Notes under the pieces: model-generated
Databases searched by the model: none
What the model was told of the DNA's origin: nothing
The model's input: the letters and a program-made list of their open reading frames with translations, nothing else
From: Parietichytrium sp. I65-24A
Lineage: Eukaryota > Sar > Bigyra > Thraustochytrida > Thraustochytriidae
Assembly (NCBI GenBank): GCA_012862575.1
Contig: BLSF01000034.1
Location: forward strand, 398,723-462,722
Length of the DNA stretch: 64,000 bases
Reading direction: 5' to 3'
Shown: piece by piece, positions 53,259-61,092 of the stretch
Position numbering within the stretch: the first letter of the stretch is position 1
Layout: each line of letters starts with the position of its first letter
Translations under genes and position numbers: made by a program

Positions 53259-54751
53259 ACTCACTATGCTCACTACACTCACTTGACTTTCTGTGGCTGC
53301 TGCTTCCTGCTTGCGCGTTGGGTTGAGTTGGCTTGGTTTGGTGTTTGTTTGGTGTTTGTTTGGTGCTGAGTGCGTTGGATTTTGGATGTTGGATGTTGGA
53401 TGTTGTGCGTGGAAGTTTGGCGCAAGGTTTGAGTTGTGGAGATTGTGGAGTCGAAGTTGAGATTTTTTCAAGTTGATTGATGTTGGTTGGTTGATGTTGG
53501 TTGAAGTTGATTGATGTTGATTGGTGTTGGTTCGCAGTCACAGTCAAGAGAGTCAAGAGCAATGTTTTGAGGTTGTGAATTTGTAGGTCTGTAAGTTTTT
53601 TGATTGCCAGCTTTGGGTTGAATTGTTGAATCGTTGAATCGTTGAATCGCTGCGGTCTTGTGCGCTTGTGGCAGATGTGGCTGGCGCTTGTGCAAGGAAA
53701 GAGGAGAAAGGAAAAAGGAGCGAGAAAAGAAGGAATGGCTGGCGTCATGATTGACTGTCAACTTTGAGATGTGAATTGACAGTGAATGTGTTTTTATTTG
53801 ACAGTGTTCACTGAATGAATTTTTGAATTTTGAATTTTGAATTTTCGAATGTGTAGTGCGCTTACTGTGCAGTAGTCCTGACTGTTAGTGGTGGTAATAG
53901 TACGACTACTGCAAAGTAGCTGGTCATGACAATAGAGACTCTTGAATCTTGACTTTCCGGAGTTGGAAAAGCTTATTGTTGTTGCGTTGTGGGTGTTGTG
54001 GGTGGGCGTTTTCTTACTGGGCAATCAGTAATAATAGTAATCAAATAGAGTAACGGAACTAAGAGCGGCTAGAGCCAAATGTAGTGTGGAGTGTTACAGA
54101 AATTACCATGCATTTCTAGCTAGAACAGATAGATGTAAATAGTAGTAGTGCTTAGCGGCCTCTTAAATGGGTTCCGCGGAAGGGTAGGTTATCGTTCTCT
54201 TATGAGGCTTTCTTATTCTACTCCTACTGTGTTTCAGCACAAAACAATCGAGCTGAACCTCCTCCATACTTAAACCCCACCTCCCCTTTTCGCAATCACA
54301 TCTACCAGTCGTCCTATTGTTCAATTACCAAGCCGTTGCCTTCTCTTAAATCTCCCGTCATCCTAGAAATACCGACTAATTCCACCATACAGCCTCGAAA
54401 CTGCTGCGCCACTCCTATCACATCACTACCCAATTCCCTAACCTACGCTTCCCATCCCCGCAGTCCGCGGCGTACCCGAGTACCGAACAAGTGTCCTCGC
54501 AGGTCCTAGCCTTCGACCAATAAAATCGCTAGCACCCGGGCGAAAGAGCGGCAAGGCAGCGTACTCGCGAGTCAGTAGCTGCTGGTTTCACTCACATTCA
54601 TCCAATAGGAAAACAAAGAAAGAAACAAACAAACAAACACACAAACAAAGAAAGAAACAAACAAAGTAAGAAAGAAAGAAACAAAGAAACAAAGTAAGAA
54701 AGAAACAAAGAAACAAAGAAACAGAAGAGAAGATTATAAAAGGGGAGGAGA
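53259..54751. other. intergenic, simple-sequence rich
   Basis: T/G-rich runs (TTGATTGATGTTGG, 53471-53535) near the RNase H2C start, one exact copy of the ATTGACAGTGAAT motif (53775-53787), a C-rich stretch (54250-54480) and an A-rich AAAGAAAC/AAACAAAC tract (54608-54722) ending 29 bp before the next ATG. No gene is seen. Confidence 0.5.
54608..54722. repeat. A-rich imperfect tetramer tract
   Basis: Mixed AAAC, AAAG and GAAAC units over 115 bp. The tract ends about 30 bp before the J-domain gene ATG, so it probably forms its core promoter or leader. Confidence 0.8.
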
Positions 54752-56185
54752 ATGGGGAAAGGAAAGAAGAAAGTGGCGTACACAGAGTACTATGATCTGG
54801 TAGGGTGCAAGCAGGATGCGACGCCGGAGGAGATCAAGAAAGCTTACAGGAAGACGGCGCTGCGGCTGCACCCAGATAGAGGCGGCAACGAGGAGGATTT
54901 CAAGCGCATGAAGCAGGCGTACGATGTGATCAGCGACCCGAGCAAGCGAAAGATGTACGACAAGTTCGGACCACAAGCGGTGAGGGCAATGGACATGGAG
55001 ATTCCGACCAGCATGGACTTTCTCGCGCATTTGAGGAAGCGCGACCGTTTGATGCTCGTTGCCATCATCTCGGTTGGGTCCATGATCGTCTTGGCGTTCC
55101 CTATCCTGTTCTCGTACCGCTGGGACGCGGATGAGGCGGATAGCGGAAATCCGAACCCGTACTCCTGGGCAGTGACCTTCATCCCGCTGTGGATACTGGA
55201 AGCGGTGATTATCACGTTGTTTACGATTGAAACTCACCTCCCCGCACTCGACCCAACGGATCCGGACGTCGATGAGGAGCGGAAGGAGATGTGGAGAGCT
55301 CAGAAGCAGGCGCTTACCATGGCCCGAGTTGGCGTGTATGTTCCTTTGCTCTTAATCGTAGTCTTCGAAATTTTCCTGGCTCTTCGCCTGGACAATGCCG
55401 TGACATGGTCTTGGTGGATCGTCATGCTGCCATTTCTACTTTTCCAGCTGTTCAACATCATTCTACGTTCGCTCGCGGCTCCAGAACAATTTGTTCGCCT
55501 CGACCCCAACTTCAATCAGCCCGACCCCGAGGGCGGGGAGCCGGCAACGCCAAGCCCTTGCTCTTCCGCAGTGTTCGGCAACCCCAGTTTTTGGCTCTTT
55601 GTGCTCGAGCAAATCAAATGGTCGCTTGCGCTTTTGGTCACTGGTATTCTTATTGCAGTCTTTGGAGACTGGAAGGAAAATGGCAATCCTCATAACTTTG
55701 CCCTGGCCTTCATTCCCGTCTTCGCTCTTTGCGCTGTAGCGCTGGTCTTTAGCTGTATTATGGTAAAGGTGCAGCAAGGCATTCCAGTCCCAGAACAGCA
55801 GGAAGGTAGCCCTGATGCGCAGACAGAGGGAAAGCCATCCTATTTTGCAGCATTCTTGGCCTGGCTATGCTCGTTCGGAATGATCGTCATCATCGTGTCT
55901 CTCATGGCTGCAAAGCTAAATGATGTGAACAGTCTCTCTGCTTTTGCAATCTTCTCACCACTATTTTTCGTGGTGGGCTGCATTTGCTGCATTTGCTCGT
56001 GCACAGCCATCACCATTTCAGCAGAAGATTTTGAGCAGCAGCAACAACAACAACAAGAAGAATCTGCGCAGCGAGCGGATGGTGAGACGTCAGATGCGAC
56101 CAATCTTCATCAGCAACAGCAGACTTATGGGTCTGTTGACGAGCACAAAACCGGCGAAGATGACGTCAAAGTTGCTCTGGTTTAA
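54752..56185 (+). CDS. J-domain protein fused to a TMEM185-like multi-pass region
   Basis: 477 residues, one exon, ATG 54752. Residues about 11-75 form a J domain with the HPD motif at 40-42 and the flanks [20 protein letters not shown] and [13 protein letters not shown]. It would stimulate an Hsp70. The rest is a membrane region of about eight helices ([79 protein letters not shown]; more to about 420). FIPLWILE and the paired-helix layout resemble TMEM185/Fragile-X-F proteins. The C-terminus is Gln-rich ([10 protein letters not shown]). The J domain is certain; the TMEM185 match is by pattern. A J domain at the N-terminus on the cytosolic side is inferred. Confidence 0.8.
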   Translation: MGKGKKKVAYTEYYDLVGCKQDATPEEIKKAYRKTALRLHPDRGGNEEDFKRMKQAYDVISDPSKRKMYDKFGPQAVRAMDMEIPTSMDFLAHLRKRDRLMLVAIISVGSMIVLAFPILFSYRWDADEADSGNPNPYSWAVTFIPLWILEAVIITLFTIETHLPALDPTDPDVDEERKEMWRAQKQALTMARVGVYVPLLLIVVFEIFLALRLDNAVTWSWWIVMLPFLLFQLFNIILRSLAAPEQFVRLDPNFNQPDPEGGEPATPSPCSSAVFGNPSFWLFVLEQIKWSLALLVTGILIAVFGDWKENGNPHNFALAFIPVFALCAVALVFSCIMVKVQQGIPVPEQQEGSPDAQTEGKPSYFAAFLAWLCSFGMIVIIVSLMAAKLNDVNSLSAFAIFSPLFFVVGCICCICSCTAITISAEDFEQQQQQQQEESAQRADGETSDATNLHQQQQTYGSVDEHKTGEDDVKVALV

Positions 56186-56520
56186 GTTGAAGAATGGCAA
56201 AATTGTAGAGTTGCAAATAATATCCTGTATTTGTTTTCATCAATAGTTTATTTCAGTTGACAACGTTTTACTGCACCCTTGTTTAGGTGCCAAGAAGAAG
56301 AAGAAGAAGAAGAAGAAGAAGAGACACTGTTGTGTAGACGTGGGAGTAGTAAAGGAATGAGTGAGCGTGAATTTTATACACTCACTGTCAAAATTTATGA
56401 ATCAAATGTTCACTTGGTTAGTGTTTTCCCGTGGCGCAGCTTGGAAACAGGGTGTTTCGGTGCGTGTGGAATACGTACTGACGTTTCACGCAAGCCGTGT
56501 TGTGGCTGACGACAATGAAT
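56186..56520. other. intergenic between convergent genes
   Basis: It contains an AAG run (about 56293-56320) and otherwise unremarkable sequence. Confidence 0.5.
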
Positions 56521-58950
56521 CTAGCGAAATGTTTGGGCGCGACGGCTCGAAATAGCAGTTTTTATGGCTAACACCGAGGTTCGCGCAGCGTCCAAGCATA
56601 CCGCGTCAGTGTCCACGTCTAGCGCGCCTGCAATCTTTTCCAACAGCGCTTGCGTTTTTTCGTTGAGTTGTTCCAGGCGAAATTGTTCTGCTTCCTGCCG
56701 CTTGAAAGATAAAAGCTTCTGGTGCGCATCGGAAGCGAATTGAAATCGATCGACAGGCGCAGACCGCGTGCTTAGAGGGGCAGCAAAATCAAAGTGACTT
56801 TGCGTGGTCGATAGCGTTGATCTCAAGGGCCTGTTCTCATGGGTTTGAGCCCGCCTGTCTAGCAGGTGCAACTTTGACCGCTTTGGCCGCAGCAACGTAG
56901 AGTGAGCAAGATCTTGCCCACGCTGCTGCATCAAGTGGGAAGAAGCCGCAAGCAAATCAAGAGACACATCTTCGCTGAGATTCTCCCACAGCATTTCGCC
57001 GTGCGCACCGATATCATCCATGTCACTATTCTCACTCTCCTCTGGCGAGTTAACCAAGTTTGAACCGCCCAACTCCGAAACGCCAGCCTCCTTTCCACGC
57101 GCACTCAGCGGGCCTGATTCGGCCCTGTACTGCGGTGCTCCTATCGCCGAAGAAGATGTGGAAACGTCTTCCAACTCGATGTTGTCCAGGATCGGAACTT
57201 CTTCATCCGCAGCCAGCACTTTCTTCTCTTTCGCAGAAACCGCTGGCGCTCTCGAACAGTATGTGAGAACAAGCAACGCGAATAGTAAGGTTGAAATCAC
57301 CATTATCGCAACGTAAAAATTCCCCGTCGAAGTGACACTAGAATGCTCCCCTTCCGACGTGGGGTCTACTGCTCCGCTACCTAGCTGACTGCGTCCTTGT
57401 GTACGATCTTCATCCCTCTTCTGCTGCGCTTCCACCCCGGAATCGCTGAGCTCGGTGGCGTCAAACTTGTCATAGAATGACCTAAGGCTGCTCCACACCC
57501 AATGAGCAGTATTTGCAAAGGCATCAAGAACCACCAAGGCACTATGTGAAAGCATTTCCCCATCGATAGACAAGAGAGGAATTTTGTCCAGAACATGTCC
57601 CATAGACGGCATCCCGGGCGCAACAATGCTCAACACACACTCAAGAGTCTTAAAGACTTTGGTGCCTTGAAACAGGAGCGGTATGTGGAGAACACGTCTA
57701 CAGAGTTGAGTTTTATAAAACCCCATGCCTGCGTCCCCTGATAATCTTATTGGATGCGCTGATGTGCCATTCACAGCGCCAATCGCGAGCAACGTCGCTG
57801 CGAGCCCCTTTGTTTCATTTGCGCAAAACCCAGATATCTCTGGAATCTTCCGCAGTCGTTGCGGAACTGAGATCGGCTGCGATCCCAAGCATGATTTCGA
57901 GAGCAGAAACGAAGTCGACATGAACAGCAGCAACGCCAGAAACACTAACACGGAGAGGCTACACCGTGAGCCGGATTTGCCAAGAAGACTGTCAGCTGAA
58001 GAATTCGAGCGGCGCGATCGGCCGGGGGTTGGGCACAACAGTGAGCCTTCCGTTCTCTCTACCTGGCCCATCTCAGTCTCCGACAAGTCTGAATTTGATT
58101 GTTCTTCTTCCTCCTCCCCTTCCCCCGAAGACGAAGAGGAGTATCCACTTTTGGTTTGTTGGCGGACAAATTTGCTCCATTGCTCCTCCAGCTTGGCACC
58201 CTTTTTCCCCCTTTTGACAGTAGATTTCCTCACCTTGGGTTTCAGGCCCATGGATATCCTCCTCTCCAGGCTGGCCACAAGGCTTGACGAAGGTTTTAGC
58301 GCGCTAGCCATTGTACGCTTGGGCGGGCTCTGCTCAACTATCGAGTTGCTGCGGCGCATGATATTTGTAGAGAAAGCGGACGAATTTTGCCCGGCTTCGT
58401 AGCCTTCGCCGTTCATCCCATTGCCGTTGCCGTTCCCGCTGATGAGCGGCGGGCGCGCGATCAGCGGTTCGCCAGACTGGCCAGTTTCGCCGTTAGCAAG
58501 GTCAAGCTTCAGCATGTCGTACCGGAGCTTCAGGGTATTGGGAATGGCAACGCCGCCAAGTTGCGGGGAAGACATTGTGCTGCTCGACTTACCGAGCACG
58601 CTCAGCTGGCTCGGCGAGGCGTTCGCCTGAGCATTGCTTGCTTCCTGGGCGCCATTCTGCCCGCTCGCCAGCCGCTGATCGTGTAAAAGTTTCCAAATTT
58701 TGTCCCTGAGCTTGTGCCCCTTCTTTTGATTATCGCCGGCATTTGCCGAGTCGGATTCCAGAGCAATATCTGTGCGCTGCTTTCTCTCCGCCTGGCGATT
58801 CTTGGGACGGAACATCTTGCTGGCATAGTTCTGCTGCACTTCGCGCACCGCGCCCACTACAAGACACAGCGCAAACAGCAGCAAGAGTCCCACCACGGCG
58901 TAGTACAAGACCGACCGGGTCGTGTAAAAGATCTCCAGCGACGACGCCAT
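56521..58950 (-). CDS. large membrane protein with three spaced helices, unknown
   Basis: 809 residues, one exon, start ATG 58950 (MASSLEIFYTTRS). Helix 1 is near the N-terminus (VLYYAVVGLLLLFALCLVVG). A long basic/Ser-rich region (about 50-330) follows, with a Glu run (GEGEEEEEQS). Helix 2 (LSVLVFLALLLFMSTSFLLS) leads into a loop of about 190 residues with a few Cys and N-glycosylation sites (NET, NGT). Helix 3 (FYVAIMVISTLLFALLVLT) is followed by a polar tail ending in a possible coiled coil (FRLEQLNEKTQALLEKIAG). The layout suggests a loop facing the lumen or outside between helices 2 and 3. No family is recognised. Confidence 0.7.
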   Translation of the reverse strand: MASSLEIFYTTRSVLYYAVVGLLLLFALCLVVGAVREVQQNYASKMFRPKNRQAERKQRTDIALESDSANAGDNQKKGHKLRDKIWKLLHDQRLASGQNGAQEASNAQANASPSQLSVLGKSSSTMSSPQLGGVAIPNTLKLRYDMLKLDLANGETGQSGEPLIARPPLISGNGNGNGMNGEGYEAGQNSSAFSTNIMRRSNSIVEQSPPKRTMASALKPSSSLVASLERRISMGLKPKVRKSTVKRGKKGAKLEEQWSKFVRQQTKSGYSSSSSGEGEEEEEQSNSDLSETEMGQVERTEGSLLCPTPGRSRRSNSSADSLLGKSGSRCSLSVLVFLALLLFMSTSFLLSKSCLGSQPISVPQRLRKIPEISGFCANETKGLAATLLAIGAVNGTSAHPIRLSGDAGMGFYKTQLCRRVLHIPLLFQGTKVFKTLECVLSIVAPGMPSMGHVLDKIPLLSIDGEMLSHSALVVLDAFANTAHWVWSSLRSFYDKFDATELSDSGVEAQQKRDEDRTQGRSQLGSGAVDPTSEGEHSSVTSTGNFYVAIMVISTLLFALLVLTYCSRAPAVSAKEKKVLAADEEVPILDNIELEDVSTSSSAIGAPQYRAESGPLSARGKEAGVSELGGSNLVNSPEESENSDMDDIGAHGEMLWENLSEDVSLDLLAASSHLMQQRGQDLAHSTLLRPKRSKLHLLDRRAQTHENRPLRSTLSTTQSHFDFAAPLSTRSAPVDRFQFASDAHQKLLSFKRQEAEQFRLEQLNEKTQALLEKIAGALDVDTDAVCLDAARTSVLAIKTAISSRRAQTFR

Positions 58951-58993
58951 CCTCGATCGTAACGCCTCTCCAAGGCGAACGACGGCCAAGATG

Positions 58994-59028
<35 letters not shown>

Positions 59029-60358
59029 CTCTCTTTCTCTCTCTCTCTCTTTCCTTACTCCGTCACCGAAGTTAGAGACTCGTTTGCACTGCGGACGTGA
59101 CGTAACGGTCGTTAACGGCGGCGCGGCCGTTATTCATGCGCGCACTATATAGCAGGCCCTACCGCCGTATACGAGCGTTAGCCGTTGGGCTCATGTCAAC
59201 TTCGTTGAACGGCTAGAAACGCGCCCAGTGCATACTCGTGGTGGTAGTGGTGTTCATTAGAGGCGGCAATAGGACCCGGGAGGAATCAGTGGTAGACGGA
59301 GTGGTAGCTGTTGGGGTAGCGAGGAGGGAACAGTTCCTGAGGAATGATCTTTGTTGTTCTCGTCGCTTCGTTTGTTCTTTGGTGGAGTTTGACAGTAGCG
59401 AACGAAGAGTGCGTTCTGTTGTATCGCATTTGGACTCAGGCTGCGAAGATTGAGAGACACTTTCCATCCAGTTTGCCAGTTTCTCTTTCTTCTCTTTTCA
59501 TAATTTCTCATCTCCGATCTATCATGTTCTTTCTTGGAAAAAAGGAAATGAAAAGTGAAGACATTTTATACTCTGAGCCACCCAAACGCGAAAGTATCTG
59601 AGAGCGTACAGAAACGGAAGGAGACCCCAGCGAAAGAAACCGAAAGAAGGAGTACAGTCAAGCACCGACATGCACCGACAGTCGAATCTTTCGAAGTGGT
59701 GAATTATATTGAACTATTTAAAGTCCAACATCATTGCCGCAGGTGCACAGTGTACTCAATGCTTGTACCACTGCACAAACACGCGCACGTCTTTCCATCC
59801 ACTGTGGAACTGCGTGAAGCTGAGCTGTTGCTCGTCGCTGCGGCGCTGTTCAAAGGCGGTACTGTTTGGAAAGACTGTGAAAGACAGGGGCATAGTTTGC
59901 ACTGCCCTGGTGAAAGCTGAATTTTGAGTACCGACTGTGAATTCGGAGTTTCAAGCCGTGGGAAGAGGAAGCTCGGAGGAAAGGCGCAAAGCGAGGGAAC
60001 TTGCAATTAATTCTCGGGTTTTGTCGTCTCCGAAAGATCAGAACAGACCAATTGTAGCTCTCTTCTGGAAATCGCCGGAATTATGGATTCTCTATGCCTC
60101 GCGCTCCGCTATTCGCTCGGCGTGAAGCTGAGGATGTCTTCGGGGGAGCACGACTTTCTTGCGCACTTCAAACGACTTGACTTGTATTGAATCTCGCCAG
60201 AACTAAGAATCGGCTGTCGCTCATTCTGTGTACAGAAAAACGAGTGCGCCGAGTTGAGGAGATGTGATGACACGTTCATTGACGTACGTAGATAAATTTT
60301 GCACGAGGGTTTCCCTCATTGAAACTTTTGAAAATAATAGTTTAGAAACACATCCTTC
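58951..60358. other. intergenic
   Basis: It begins with a TTTC/CT microsatellite (58994-59052), 44 bp from the upstream gene's ATG. A GGTGGTAGTGGT-like stretch lies at 59239-59300. Open frames in 59.2-60.1 kb show no domain. Confidence 0.45.
58994..59052. repeat. CT/TTTC microsatellite
   Basis: Pyrimidine tract of TCTC and TTTC units, probably in the leader or core promoter of the 56521-58950 gene. Confidence 0.9.
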
Positions 60359-60949
60359 TCATCGCATCAATAAAGTGCACATGATAAGTTCACATGCACA
60401 AAATGCACCAAGGCTCAGAATCAATCGTTTGCTGTGCATACCAACCGTGAGAGCACGATAAAGCTGCAGATACTTGGAAAACTCCGCTGTACAGGGGCTC
60501 AATGTACTGTGTTGTGACGCCATCGCACCTTTGCGTACGGAAGGTTGGAGAAGAGACCCGACTCTCCTTCTCCTTCTCCTTGTAAGCTTGGTGAAGAGAT
60601 TGAGTGCTTTGGCTCTTGCTCCAGCGTATCCCTCATCGAGAGGCCGCGAAATTGAGTGCGAAAGATACGCTAGCTCGAGGTACAACGACGAGGTTCCAAT
60701 CTCCGGGTCTCCGTTTCTGCGTGTAACAACACCTGTGCCTCGCAAGACGTGGAGAAAATTGAGCGAGTACCTTGGTAGACAGCGAAAAGAAAACCATCTT
60801 TGGATCTTTTGATCTTCGTCTTCAAATTGGGTAAGACAACCCAACGTTGGGTAGAGAAGCGCAAAGTAGATCTCAGAATAAGTCGGATATCTCTCGCAGA
60901 GCATCCGTGTCAAAGTTCCCACAGCTGTTCTAGCGCACTTGAAAACCAT
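60359..60949 (-). CDS. possible protein-coding ORF overlapping a tandem duplication, unknown
   Basis: 196 codons from an ATG created at the end of the first copy of a 152-bp tandem repeat. The N-terminal part reads like real protein (CARTAVGTLTRMLCERYPTY then SEIYFALLYPTLGCLTQFED), and a tail lies near EFSKYLQLYRAL. The second repeat copy encodes the same N-terminal segment but in a different phase relative to the first, because 152 is not a multiple of three. It may be part of a spliced gene or a broken one. No family is recognised. Confidence 0.3.
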   Translation of the reverse strand: MVFKCARTAVGTLTRMLCERYPTYSEIYFALLYPTLGCLTQFEDEDQKIQRWFSFRCLPRYSLNFLHVLRGTGVVTRRNGDPEIGTSSLYLELAYLSHSISRPLDEGYAGARAKALNLFTKLTRRRRRRVGSLLQPSVRKGAMASQHSTLSPCTAEFSKYLQLYRALTVGMHSKRLILSLGAFCACELIMCTLLMR

Positions 60950-61092
60950 CTTTGGATCTTTTGATCTTCGTCTTCAAATTGGGTAAGACAACCCAACGTT
61001 GGGTAGAGAAGCGCAAAGTAGATCTCAGAATAAGTCGGATATCTCTTGCAGAGCATACGTGTCAAAGTTCCCACAGCTGTTCTAGCGCACTT
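60789..61092. repeat. 152-bp tandem duplication, two copies
   Basis: 60789-60940 and 60941-61092 are head-to-tail copies differing at only two positions that I can find (CTCTCGC/CTCTTGC and CATCCGTG/CATACGTG). The near identity implies a recent event. Confidence 0.95.
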
